A stretch of DNA of 64,000 nucleotides. Source: Mycosarcoma maydis. Taxonomy: Eukaryota > Basidiomycota > Ustilaginomycetes > Ustilaginales. Location: NCBI RefSeq assembly GCF_000328475.2, contig NC_026481.1, positions 186,001-250,000 on the forward strand, in the 5' to 3' direction. The position numbers were made by a program, and so were the translations under genes. Below the pieces are notes generated by a model. The model made no database searches. It was given only the letters and a program-made list of their open reading frames with translations, and had not been told where the DNA came from. Below are positions 21,088-32,200 of this stretch, one piece after another; within the stretch, counting starts at the first letter, position 1; the number at the start of each line of letters is the position of its first letter.

Positions 21088-24000
21088 ATGGTCTCAACTG
21101 CCGCAGGCGAGCTCGCACGTAAGGCGCTCATGGACGATGCTCGTCAAGAGGAAGCCATCACAGTCAATCAACGTGCCCTCATCGACAAGATTCTCGCAAG
21201 GTACGCTGCCGAGTTCACCGTCTTTCGAGAACTGCTACAGAACGCCGACGATGCCGGTGCCACCCATTGCGAGCTTCGCTTCGAATCGCTCGAAGCGCAA
21301 CGCTCACAATCAGCACCAACCTCTGCTGTCAAGTCTCCCATCACCACAACTTCCACCCTCTTGCCCGACTTCAAGGCGACTCTCACCAATTGGGTCTTCC
21401 GCAACGATGGCAAGCCCTTTGGCAAAGACGACTGGTCTCGACTGCGTAGAATCGCAGAGGGCAACCCAGACCCAGACCGCATTGGTGCCTTTGGTGTTGG
21501 CTTCTACTCCCTCTTCAGCATCTGTGAGGAGCCCATCGTCTCTTCGGGCGACGAGCTCATGGGGTTTTTCTGGAAGGGCGATGCCCTCTTCACAAAGCGC
21601 GCCAACAACACCAACCCTCAAAACTCGCCTTCCGGAAACCCGTGGACCACCTTTTTCATGGCCCTTCGCGAACCCTCGCAATTTCCAGACTCGCCTATGG
21701 CCCTAGCCCGCTTCCTGGCCACCTCGCTCACATTCACCACCAACATCCGCTCCATCGGCCTCTATTGGGACGACCACCTCCTCTGCAAACTCGACAAGAA
21801 GCTCGCTTTGCCAAGGTCCATGTCCATGCCCGCTCATCTCAACGCATACAGCCCAGCCCGTATCATGCGCATTCGAGATCTCGAGTCGACCGCCGTACAG
21901 ATCGACGTGCAAGCCCTTCAGCTCGTCATCGACGCAGCCGAAAAGTACAAGCCCAGACCCAAGCAATCGCTCGCATCAGCTCTGGGTAAGACCGCTGGCG
22001 GGGGGCTCACCTCCATGCTCCAAAACGCTTTTGGTTTCGGCTCCTCCACCGCAAAAGAAAAGGAGCGCGAACGCGAATCTCTCAAAAGCAGAGAAGCTCT
22101 AGCCGAACACGACAAAGAGAACCGCAAGCTCGACGCCACCGCTGCCGCCCTCACCTCAGTCTCAGCCTCCATTCATCTGCGCATCGCCACCGCCAACATC
22201 AGCATCTCGGCCGACAAGGCCTTTGAAAGAGAAATCGAGCGCAGCACAAAGAAGCCGCCTCCCAAAGTGACTGCCTTCCATCTCATCTTTACAGGCAAGC
22301 AAGAGTACGACGCCAGCTTCCCCCAAGACTGTCAAGACGTAGACGCCACTCTCTCCCTCCCTTCTTCAGCTGCCTCGCTCGACACAGGTGTTCGACAGAT
22401 TTTCTCTGGTCTCATGCCCCGTCTCGAGGAACAAGGTCACGCTTTCATCGGCTTCCGCACCCATCAGACCACCGGCTTCAGCGGACACATAGCTGCACGT
22501 TTCATCCCCACCGTCGAACGAGAGTCGCTTGATTTCGTCGATAGATACTGTGCCCAATGGAACTCGGAGCTGCTCTCCATGGGAGGCTATGTCGCTCGTG
22601 CTGTCTACGAAAACGAGTTGACCGACATCGGTCGTCTGTGGACCAACTCATACGCCGACAAGCGTCCGTCCAAAGACGACGACCCTCTTGCCAAGGCTCT
22701 CAAGGACCGTGCGCTCCACCTCATGCGCTTCTTCACCTTTCGTGCTTCATCACCGTCGTCACGCGTGTCGTCGCTCTTTCTCACCTCCTTTTTCGGATCA
22801 GCTCGTCAGAACACCATCTCGCTTATGTCGACGCGCGGCGTAAAGCATTCCGCCGCCGTACGCATCCCAAACGCGCTCCTCTCAGACTTTATCAAGGACC
22901 TCGCCGTCATTCCTCCTGACCATGTCGAACAGGCTCCCGACTTTGTGCGCGAAGTCCGTTCGCGCAACCTCGTCCAAGATATCACCATGGATGACGTCTT
23001 CCAAGAGCTTTCTTCGCGCGCTCTCACCCCGCCCGAGATGATTGCCTGTCTCAAATGGTGGGTCACCGTCGCTGCGCATCCTTCCTACGAGATCAGCTTG
23101 CGCTCCAAGCTCCTCAACAATGCCATGCTCACCATCGCCGATCCAAGGGATGCAGCTCTCTCCGAAAAGATCCAGCCCTTGAGCGCCGTGCGTTTCTACC
23201 TCAACACCTCTCGTCTTCCCACCGATGTACCTCTCCCGGATTCCTGCTTGTCCTATGAGGTATCCAAGTCATTCTCCACCAATGAGATCTCGCGTGTCTT
23301 TGGTTGGTCCGAACTCACCGTTTCCGCATGGCTTAAAAATCTTGTCCAGATCAGCGTTCAAGCACCACACTCAAGCTCCAACTTGATTGCCGACACAAAC
23401 CTGCAGACTTCGGCCGCTTTTGCCGAAAAAGTGCTTCTTACTCTCTCGCGAGCCTGGTTTGCACTACCTTCGAGTCAGCACGACGAAATCCAACAGCTCT
23501 TGGCCGAAGTCACTTGCATCCCTACTCGCCTGCAGATGCAAAAACCAAACGATGCCTACTTTTCCAACGTCTCGTTGTTTTCCGACTTGCCCATCGTCGA
23601 GCTTCCCACAGCGCAGGTCAAGGGCAATCTCGAGAAGTTGCTTATCGCCCTCGGTGTGCGTCGCCATGTAGAGTTGCAGATGATCTTCAATCGGCTCGTA
23701 GCAGGCGGTGGATGGTCGCACGTCGACCTCGTCTCCTACCTCGCTTCCAACAAGCACACCCTCTCCGATCTCGAAAAGGAGAGACTCAAGAAGACCGCCA
23801 TCTTCCCCAAGCACGGAGAGGTCGGCCCGCTCAAGCAAGACGGCAAGCCCAGAATCCTTCGTCACCGTGCAAGCGACCTCTACGAACCTACAGAAGCGCT
23901 CAAGGCCCTCCGCTTGCCCGTGCTAGACTGGGCTGACAAGCCGTGGAAGCCCTCTTCCGAGGAGGCGCGCTTCGTTTTTGACTTGGGTCTGCGACGCTAC

Positions 24001-26709
24001 CCTCCCATGGAGACCGTCCTCGAGCTCGCTTCAAACACGAGCGACGACGTTCTGCGTGCCAAAGCCGTCGCCTTCTTCCTAGACAAGTTCCACGCTCACT
24101 ATGCTAACCAGTACACCATCTTCCGCGCTGAAAAGTACGCGTTTGTACCCGCACGACTGCCCAACGAGCCCAAGATGGTAATGCGCAAACCCACAGAGGT
24201 CTTCACCAACGCTGAAGCTGCCGTCATGGGCTTCCCCATAGCTGGACCCGAGATAAATCTGGCTGATCTTCCCAAGCTTGGTCTACGCTCCAACCCGACG
24301 GCGAACCAGCTGATCGGGCGGCTTGTCAATGCACCAACCAAGGACGAAGCACAGGCACGCAAGATTTTCGAGTACCTGGCCACAGTTCCGGAGTTCAGTC
24401 TCAACGACTTTGCACAACTACGAGTTGCTGAATTCATCCCTGTGCGTCGCACTAAACGTGGCGCCGCTGGCGATGCTGCAAAGGATCCTACAGAATTGAG
24501 CGCCGCTGAGATCATCTTGGTAGCGCCAATGAACTGCTACTTTGGCGGTTCGGCCTCGGATGTCCAGTTCAGGGATGTCTTTTTCTACTGCGATTATGGA
24601 GCGGTTGCTGGTGCTTTCCTCAAGAACTGCGGTGTGAGAAACGAGCCGAGCATCGAAGAGGTGGCGGAGCGTCTGATTGGCGAGCCGCAGCGCTTCTATC
24701 AGCTGGCTGGCAGTGCAGATGCCTATCTCGGTATTCTCCGCCAGATTGCCACAAATTGGGACCGGATTCGCAGTCCTCTACGCAATCAAATGACACGCTC
24801 CGCATTCCTGCTTGGCTCGAAGCGCATCAGCGAAAGCAAAACAGGTGCAAGTGGCAGCGGCCAAAAGGCAGGCCACCTGCTTGACCAAGACCAAGACGAC
24901 GACAAGCACGACGAAGAGGCGGATGACACTGGCACGCTGGTGTATGCACTCAGGAAGCCCTCGGACGTTGTCATTGTCGATGATGCCAACTCACATATGC
25001 TCTTTGCTTCGTCGCTTTTCTACGCTCCGCACGAGGACCTCTTACAGGAAGGTCTATACGGAAAACTTGGCTCGCCTCGACTGAGCGCGCTGGTAGAGGA
25101 ACGCTACTCGATCGAGGGCCGTGTAGTTCGAGATACACAGCGTGCCCACGAGATCAAAGCGCTCGTTCTCGAACGCACCCCTCTCTTCTTGTTCGAAAAG
25201 CGACAGTCGGCCCGATCCGAGATCCGCAAGGATGCCGAGTGGCTCAAGCAGGCGCTCGAGGTAGAAGAGATCGATGGAGCAGGTCTTCGGCTCGTGCGTA
25301 CCCTACAATACGACCGAGTGCACGAGCAGAATGTGCAAAAGTGCACTGCGACCGCATCAATGCGCGGCTCCAAGCTCATCCTACACCTTTCTTCGTCGAT
25401 GGAGATTGACTTTTTCGAAGTGGCGACGTCGCTCAGCAAGTACTTGCTAACCAAGCAAAGACTACAGGAGGTGCTCCTCTACATGACTCTCCTTTCGACT
25501 TCGCTACGTAACCTCAAGCGTCGCGGATTCCACGTCGACAAGATCCTGTCGCAGCGCAAAGCGGAACGAGAGGCGGCCGAAGCAAGGATGCGCGAAGAGC
25601 GGCTCAAAGCGGAAGAGTGGGTTGCTGAGGAAAAGGCTAGCGAGTCTAAGCTTGCCGACTGGAGAAAGCAGGTACTGAGCATATTTCCCGACGCCGAACC
25701 TAGTTACGTGGACCAGGCACTGCGAAGCCACAGCGATGCGCATGTCGAGCGCACCACCAACGACATGCTGAGCAGCAACTATCCACGGAAAAGCAAAGAG
25801 GCGTCTTCGGCAATATCGCAGTTCACCAACCATTCCTCGTCGACATTGACGCCTTCAGAGGGAGGCGCCAACACTGGATCCGGCTTCTTTTCGGGACTCC
25901 GCAATAAGTTGCTGCAAGCAGGCGTAAAGCAACGCAGTTCGCTTGCTGACGGCACCAGCTCGATCCAGCGTCCTGGCACGGATTGGCCAGCAGATTCCTC
26001 GATTGCGGCAGCTGCTCAATCCGACGAGGACCGATCCTTGGGCGGTCTCGCATCGACACTGTCATCTTCGGGCGGCATGACGCCAGCAGCGACCGCACCT
26101 ACGAGCGAGGTGACGCCGCTCTCTTCGATCCACAACAACGTGCTCAAAGCAATCCGTGCATCGCGACCCGACGCATCGTCGACGATCAAGAGCGAAGCGA
26201 GGCAAACACAAATCAAAGAAGCCGCAAACTCGTACTGCGATCAAGGGGTCGAAACGGATCTGAAGCTAGCCGGTGAGGTAGCCGGTATGAAGGTGTTTCT
26301 ACACCCAACATTGGACGCGGCTTGGATGCTACAGGCTAACGCGGCCGCACTGGAGCGTCTGATCAACCGAGTGTACAAGCCGGTAGGAAGCATTTTCGGG
26401 CTGGATCCTCGAAGCATGTATGTGTTCTGCGATACTGCGGGACCTGCGATTGCATTCAACCGTGCCGGAGCGATCTACCTCAACTTCCGCTACTATCTGG
26501 CTTGGCACGACGAGTTGGTCAAGCAGGGGAAGTTGGCAGATGCGCTCGTGTCGACCTACTTTAGCGTAGCGCACGAGATCGCGCACAATGTAGTGGCCGC
26601 GCATAATGCCGAGCACGAGTGGTATTTCAGCGCGATTGCGGAAAAGTATGTCGTCTCGCTGGTCGAGTACATCGCCAAGGCCGAGGGGGGAGCGAGTGGT
26701 GGTGTTTAG
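21088..26709 (+). CDS. Giant sacsin-like GHKL ATPase with CUE-like segment and C-terminal HEIAH motif
   Basis: A 1873-residue protein without intron. The N-terminus holds a sacsin/Hsp90-type GHKL ATP-binding fold: the N-box RELLQNADDAGA (residues 47-58), a WSRLRRIAEGNPD segment, and the G1-box PDRIGAFGVGFYSLFSI (about 127-143). Fungi have a large family of such proteins (I recall it as DUF3684), with no firmly known role; chaperone-like action is an inference from sacsin. A Ser/Lys-rich charged stretch (about 310-350) resembles a flexible linker. A coiled, Arg/Glu-rich segment (about 1490-1520) precedes a CUE-like helix bundle (WRKQVLSIFPDAEPSYVDQ, about 1523-1565), which could bind ubiquitin. 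The C-terminal 110 residues contain HEIAH (1829-1833), an HExxH pattern, followed by NAEHEWYFSAIAEKYV. The start at 21088 (MVSTAAGELAR) is the first ATG of the frame. Confidence 0.88.
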   Translation: MVSTAAGELARKALMDDARQEEAITVNQRALIDKILARYAAEFTVFRELLQNADDAGATHCELRFESLEAQRSQSAPTSAVKSPITTTSTLLPDFKATLTNWVFRNDGKPFGKDDWSRLRRIAEGNPDPDRIGAFGVGFYSLFSICEEPIVSSGDELMGFFWKGDALFTKRANNTNPQNSPSGNPWTTFFMALREPSQFPDSPMALARFLATSLTFTTNIRSIGLYWDDHLLCKLDKKLALPRSMSMPAHLNAYSPARIMRIRDLESTAVQIDVQALQLVIDAAEKYKPRPKQSLASALGKTAGGGLTSMLQNAFGFGSSTAKEKERERESLKSREALAEHDKENRKLDATAAALTSVSASIHLRIATANISISADKAFEREIERSTKKPPPKVTAFHLIFTGKQEYDASFPQDCQDVDATLSLPSSAASLDTGVRQIFSGLMPRLEEQGHAFIGFRTHQTTGFSGHIAARFIPTVERESLDFVDRYCAQWNSELLSMGGYVARAVYENELTDIGRLWTNSYADKRPSKDDDPLAKALKDRALHLMRFFTFRASSPSSRVSSLFLTSFFGSARQNTISLMSTRGVKHSAAVRIPNALLSDFIKDLAVIPPDHVEQAPDFVREVRSRNLVQDITMDDVFQELSSRALTPPEMIACLKWWVTVAAHPSYEISLRSKLLNNAMLTIADPRDAALSEKIQPLSAVRFYLNTSRLPTDVPLPDSCLSYEVSKSFSTNEISRVFGWSELTVSAWLKNLVQISVQAPHSSSNLIADTNLQTSAAFAEKVLLTLSRAWFALPSSQHDEIQQLLAEVTCIPTRLQMQKPNDAYFSNVSLFSDLPIVELPTAQVKGNLEKLLIALGVRRHVELQMIFNRLVAGGGWSHVDLVSYLASNKHTLSDLEKERLKKTAIFPKHGEVGPLKQDGKPRILRHRASDLYEPTEALKALRLPVLDWADKPWKPSSEEARFVFDLGLRRYPPMETVLELASNTSDDVLRAKAVAFFLDKFHAHYANQYTIFRAEKYAFVPARLPNEPKMVMRKPTEVFTNAEAAVMGFPIAGPEINLADLPKLGLRSNPTANQLIGRLVNAPTKDEAQARKIFEYLATVPEFSLNDFAQLRVAEFIPVRRTKRGAAGDAAKDPTELSAAEIILVAPMNCYFGGSASDVQFRDVFFYCDYGAVAGAFLKNCGVRNEPSIEEVAERLIGEPQRFYQLAGSADAYLGILRQIATNWDRIRSPLRNQMTRSAFLLGSKRISESKTGASGSGQKAGHLLDQDQDDDKHDEEADDTGTLVYALRKPSDVVIVDDANSHMLFASSLFYAPHEDLLQEGLYGKLGSPRLSALVEERYSIEGRVVRDTQRAHEIKALVLERTPLFLFEKRQSARSEIRKDAEWLKQALEVEEIDGAGLRLVRTLQYDRVHEQNVQKCTATASMRGSKLILHLSSSMEIDFFEVATSLSKYLLTKQRLQEVLLYMTLLSTSLRNLKRRGFHVDKILSQRKAEREAAEARMREERLKAEEWVAEEKASESKLADWRKQVLSIFPDAEPSYVDQALRSHSDAHVERTTNDMLSSNYPRKSKEASSAISQFTNHSSSTLTPSEGGANTGSGFFSGLRNKLLQAGVKQRSSLADGTSSIQRPGTDWPADSSIAAAAQSDEDRSLGGLASTLSSSGGMTPAATAPTSEVTPLSSIHNNVLKAIRASRPDASSTIKSEARQTQIKEAANSYCDQGVETDLKLAGEVAGMKVFLHPTLDAAWMLQANAAALERLINRVYKPVGSIFGLDPRSMYVFCDTAGPAIAFNRAGAIYLNFRYYLAWHDELVKQGKLADALVSTYFSVAHEIAHNVVAAHNAEHEWYFSAIAEKYVVSLVEYIAKAEGGASGGV

Positions 26710-27011
26710 ATGTGGTAAGCGTGGTTCCGGCTTTCAAGTTGTCGGACTGCATAGATTTTGTAGAGGCTGTTGTTGCAATGTTGCCATGTGCGTGCTGGTG
26801 TCTGGGATATAGCCTGCTCTGATCTCGTTTGATAGGGGTGTGAGGATGAGCTAGGTTGGGCCTGTCGTTGAGGACGCTGGGTCGTGGCTACTGGATCACG
26901 GATGGATGAAGTTTGTTTTCAACAGCGATGAGGTCGCAGGGAGAAATAATGTACAGGCGGGAGAGATCGTAAGAAGGGATCTGCTCTATCGCTTCATCAG
27001 TCATGAGAGAT
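26710..27011. other. Convergent spacer (sacsin-like 3' / MPC1 3')
   Basis: A 302-bp spacer of expected 3' UTR sequence. Nothing else was seen. Confidence 0.5.
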
Positions 27012-27578
27012 TTATGCGGATGCGACTTGAGACGATGGCAAAGCGGCACGTTTCTCCTTTCCTCCAAAGTTGTGGTAGTTCTATTGGCCAAAAACGACGG
27101 ATGAGTTAGGGTGGTTTGCTTTTCGATCGATGCTCGACGTCTCGACGTCTGGGTGATGCGGTACTTACGAAGAATCGAATAAGCTGACCAGCCTGTGCAG
27201 TAGCATTGGTAGCATGGCATGCAAATAGCAGGTAGTTGCGTGGTTGAACCCTCCATGCGAACCTCATAAAGACGGTAGAGTAAGCGCAGAGCGCACCGGA
27301 CATGGTACCCGAGATCATCTCCTCATCTTTGCTCAGATCGGCAATCGCGGCTAGAGGAAGACCCCAGTTGGCTACTGGACCCCAGAAATGTGTAGACTGT
27401 GAAAGATATCACGCCAACGCCAATGCCAACGCCAACGCAAGATCGAGAATGAGAAAGAGAAAGGCCAAAGTGTCAGTTGTGCGCCAGAGTGCAAGCATCA
27501 TGTCGGTCTGAGACGACGTACGAAAAAGTATTGTCTGCCAGCTGGAGACTTGATCCAGTTGATAAATTGAGTTGCCAT
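27012..27578 (-). CDS. MPC1: Mitochondrial pyruvate carrier subunit 1, three exons
   Basis: A spliced gene: exon 1 27578-27522, exon 2 27396-27169, exon 3 27080-27012. Intron 1 runs 27521-27397 (GTACGT...CAG) and intron 2 27168-27081 (GTAAGT...TAG, with a CTAAC branch-like site). The joined frame encodes 117 residues, and both introns are phase 0. The product is the inner-membrane pyruvate carrier subunit that works as a heterodimer with MPC2/3. Signatures: N-terminal amphipathic [12 protein letters not shown], then [39 protein letters not shown], and [17 protein letters not shown], all typical of MPC1. Exon 3 gives a [13 protein letters not shown] tail across the junction. Intron 1 contains a GCCAAC-type minisatellite (27411-27438). 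Confidence 0.93.
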
Positions 27579-29232
27579 CGTGATCGATCAGAGTGCAGAC
27601 GAAAGCAAGAGGTTCGAGGTAGTTGCTATGATGGGTAGAAAGGGAGCGAGACTCGAGGATTTGCGATTTGATCTTCCCACGTTTGGCTCGGTTCAGGATC
27701 GAGTCGTCAGTCGAGAGAGACAAAGTTTGGGCCAAGCAAGCACCAAGGTGCTCAATGCGCCGCCCAAAACTCACGACCCTACAACTCACGACTCGATCTG
27801 TGATTCGCAACAGCAAGCAACTCTGTAACTTGGGCGCGGAAGCTTGCTTCCTTTTTGGATCTGGTTCATGATGTTCAGAATAGATGATCGGGCAATCCCA
27901 TTCCAGTTTCGCCGATTGAACAATCACGAATCGCGAATTTGACTCAAACTTGATGTCGAATCGCAACAGTTATTCGTGGTTCACGTTGATATTCTAAAAA
28001 TAATTCCGAATCACGAATCACGAATCACGAATCACGAAGCACGAAGCACGAACAGACGGAGAACCGGACCGTTGAGCCGTCGTGTGAGGTGTTCCCCACG
28101 GGTAAAAGGCCACGCGCAAGCAAGGCCGCTCTGTGCCACTCTGTCTTTCTTTTCCAACTTTTGTTCGGTGGGAAAAACCACAACCCCCAATCACACTCAC
28201 GACTCACGACTCACACTGAATCGACTTCCCCACTCACCACTTTGTACGCCTCAACGCTTCCTACTTGAGCGCTTGTACCACTTTTCATTCATCAACATGG
28301 CACCAAATGTCATCTAGTAGCGTCTCGCATGACCACAAAGCGATGCAGTACGCGAGCGCACGAGCGCATGTGCATGCGCATGTGTTTGTGGCGTCGGTCT
28401 CTCTCTCGAATGAACAAGTGTGTCAAAAAAGCTGGTCTCATCCATTTGTGTATCATGTTGCCAGTCGTGAGTGTCGCGCGAACCAAGCCGGAATTCGCAT
28501 GATAGATGATGCGTCTTGGTCGGGAGCGATGCAGCCAAGTCGACTTGGCATGATGCTCTTCCGGCGCAGAATAGCCCGTCTGAATGCTCCCAAGTTCCGC
28601 GTACAGCTCGGTCAACATCACGTTGCTTGCCTATATGATACTTTTGACTATTGTCTACTGCTTGGCTACCCTTCCCTCTGCATTTGTGTTTGCTCCTCAT
28701 CACCAAAATTATCGCCACCATCACTGCGGATTTCTTGTCAGCCGACTTGCTCCTTTCAGCATCCGTTGTCGCTGCATCTCCACCCTCTACATCGCCATCA
28801 TTCTCGGCAGTCTCAGAACGACAACAATCACCGACACCACAACTACAACCGTAACAGGGCCCTCTTTTCACATCCGGATCGCTATCCAACCTGTGGTCGT
28901 CCTTTTAGCTTCGAGGCCTGCTTGCATTCCATCTCGAGGTTCAGCCTATTTACACAGTCACTCCGCAGTCATTCCTTGGTTTCCGTGCTCGTCTAGCATC
29001 CGCAGAGGCGTTTCCTCGATTTGGACCCATTTTCCCATTTGCGCCAGTCAATTTGCCAACTGTACAGCATGTCCGGAAGCTCTTCCGTCCTGACCCGTCT
29101 TTGATCTACAGCATCCGTTCATCTGCCGTGTAGCTCGCCTCAGCCACTAGCTGTGCCGCCGAGGCCTACCTCCCATCCTCCCCACCTATAGGTGGCCTCT
29201 CAAGCCATCGCCCACCACAGATACCCGTCGTC
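27579..29232. promoter_or_regulatory. 1.65-kb divergent spacer, MPC1 / Zn2Cys6 regulator
   Basis: It contains repeat clusters of AATCACGAAT units (27918-27940, 28008-28052, the latter passing into GAAGCACGAAGCACGAA units) and ACTCACGACTCACGACTC at 28195-28215. The part from about 28680 to 29230 is C/T-rich and probably the leader of the downstream gene. A long open frame at 28265-28996 was not accepted as a gene. Confidence 0.45.
28008..28052 (+). repeat. Tandem AATCACG / AAGCACG units
   Basis: About six adjacent units of CGAATCA merge into CGAAGCA units in one 45-bp run. It is part of the dispersed repeat family described in the findings. Confidence 0.85.
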
Positions 29233-32200
29233 ATGGCCAAAAAGGCGGCATCCTCTCAGCCTCCAAAGCGGGTCCTCCCCGCAAAGTCAGAATCGTCCGA
29301 ATCTCACACAGACACGACCGAACAGAGGCTCGACGCCGACTCGAGCTCGGACTCCAAGCTTCATATTGCCGAGAAAGAGGTCAAGATCTACAAGACCATC
29401 TCCCGAGTGCATCGCGCCTGCAATGCTTGTCGCAAGCAAAAGGCTCGTTGCGAAGGTCCCGAGAATCCGCCCTGTCGTCGTTGCAACCAAGTCGGCATCG
29501 AGTGCATCTTTGAGAAACCGCCCAAAGACCCGCCGTCCTCCAACTCTGATGCTCTAGATGCTAGCGCCAACTCGGGCCGCATTCGTATGCTCGAGACACA
29601 AATGTCGGGCATGCAAAACATGATCGCCGAGCTGGTGGCTTCGATCAAGGCGAATACCAATGCGATCACTGCTCCGCCACAAACAACGCCATCCTCGAAC
29701 CCGCTACCACCCCATCATTCTCCTCAGGCATCAGTCGCATCTTCAGCTTCGCCCAATTCGTCGCGTGCGTCAAGACCGGATCCGAATCGTGCGCATCGCC
29801 ACCAGCAGAGTGTCCCACTGCAACAGCAGCATCCGTATGCGCTACCTCTGCACCATCGGGATTCACAACGTCCCATCTCGCCTACTGGAGAGAGCATACA
29901 GATGCATTCGACAGATGGCCGAACTGCGCACCATCCGCAACGTCCCCCCTATTCGTCCTCTAATCGATCCTTTGGCAGCAGCAAGAGCTTCGCAGCCGTA
30001 GCTTCTGCCTCGATGCCTTCCATGCCCGTTCATGCTGCGCAAGCGTATCCTCTCCAGCAACCCCCTCCTTATCAAACGACGTACGGCCATCCTCCAGCCA
30101 GATCCGATCACAATGTGCTACAACATCAACAGCAGCCCGATCTCGAATCCTTCGACAGTACATCCCACCCTCCTAGCATGTGGAATGCTGTTGGCGTCAA
30201 CACAGTTTCGTCATCACATTCGCTGAATGCTCACGCGAAACGTCAACCCGATTCACGAGTCGGATCCGAGCAAGATGACCGCGGTCGACCTTCTCATTCG
30301 TGGCAACATCCGGGCTTGAGTCGCTCTTGCACGTCTCCAGCAAGCGCAGCGGCAGCCGCTGCTGCTGCGGTCAGAACCTCTTCTGGCTGGACACCAACGT
30401 CGTCGGCGCCTAGCCATCAATCACATCAATCGAGCCGTCGACGATGGGCCTCTTCCGATCGTGCCAACAGCCACTCGCACAGCCTCGATCAGCATCTCAC
30501 CCCATCCGACGAAGCGGCAACCGGCGAGACCAGCGAGCCGCACGAGACCGATATCAGCAACGACCAGCTCAGTGCGCCCATCGAAGCGCTTCGAGGTCTA
30601 GCCGATGCTGCTGCCGCAGCTGCCGAGCCCGAAGGTCATACGTCCAACGACTCGAGCGACGAGAAACAGCCCGAAGGCAGTCCTGGTGGTAGAAATAAGC
30701 ACACGCACAGGAAGAATGACTCGGGTGTTACGCCAGCACTTCAGCTTGTCGATGAGCAAGGCAATCGTACCGCCCTTCGCGAGCAAGGCGCCGAGTCACA
30801 CGATGCAAGTGCCCCATCTCCTCGCAAAAGAAAACGACGCGATACTTACGCCGACTCGCCAAAATCTGCACCAGCAACAGCCACTGGTCTCGAAGGTAAG
30901 ACTGGTGGTGCTGGCACGAATGCATCAATCGCAAGCGCATTCAATGCTGGCTCAGACCCTACTTCTGCTCCTTCTCCTGGTAGCCGTTCGCGCAAGATGG
31001 AAGCGCCCGGTCTTGTGTCTAGTGCACCCGGTGATTTGATCACACTGGGTCTGGTCAACGAGACGGACGCGATGCGTCTGTTTGAAACTTTCCAAAAGGG
31101 CGTTCCCAAGTTCATCTCGATCTTTCACCTGGAGGATGAATCCATGACCACAGAAGAAGCGTTTCATTACGTACGCACCACTTCGTACTTTTTGTTCAAC
31201 GTGATGCTCGCGATCGGAGCCAAAGTCGAGTGCGGTGGCAAGAGTCCCAGCCGCTTGTACCAGACGTGCATGGCTCAGGCTAAGCGCAATGCCAAGGATA
31301 CCATGTTCAGTCCGGTAGCGGGCAAAGCAGCTGTACAGGCCATGGTGTTGCTCGCTGCGTATAGCGAGAATGGCTGGCTTCCGCTGGGGTTGTCGATCCG
31401 AATGGCGCAGGAGCTGGGACTGGATCGATCTTTCCAGAAGCTCATGTCGGCTCTTCCCTCTTCAGGCTACATTCGTCACCCACAGCCGCCTCCGCCTCCG
31501 AAGCATTTGACGTTCTATCACAACTCGCCTTCGTCTCACTATACCGGTTCGCCGACCGACGTCAATTCGTTCGGAGGCGAATCCGTCGATGGCAAAACGG
31601 GTGGTGCTGCCGCGAACGTCGCAGGTGCCAATGCAGTCGCTGCTAACGCCACTGCCCAGGGCAACATGGACGATAAGGCCAGGCGCGAGTTGGACGAGCT
31701 CAAGGATCTCGCACGAGGTTCCCGATTGTGGTTCTTCCTCTTTCTGTTCGACCATCAGGCGAGTTATGGTGCCGGCAGGCCGGCGATGCTCTCCAAGCAC
31801 TATGTGAGAAACTGCCGCGCGTTCTTGAAACTCAACTATCCGCTGACGGTCAAGACGGACGCTCGCTTCATTAGCACCTTGGAGCTGCTGATTATCCGAG
31901 AGACGCATTACGACGCTATGGCGCCTTATGACCAGCCTGTCGATGCGAGGATGCTCTCCAAGATGCGCAAAGTAACGGAAGAGCTCAACGAATGGCACCA
32001 GTACTGGTCGTCGGATTTCGAAGCTCGAGGCTACACGCACGAGTCGTTCTTCCAGCAGTCTCTCGTGCTTCAATGCGCTAGTGCCGAACTGTACCTCTCG
32101 TGTACAGCGCTGCGCGGCATCCGTGATGCCAACGACGCCGACCAGATGGGTCCCGAACAAAAGGAACTCATCATCCAAGCTACGCGTGCAGCAGACACCT

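Noticed and set aside
28265..28996. 243-codon plus-strand open frame in the leader of the Zn2Cys6 gene
   Set aside because: It lacks an ATG at the listed start, is made of C/T-rich leader sequence, and shows no domain or codon bias like the neighbours.
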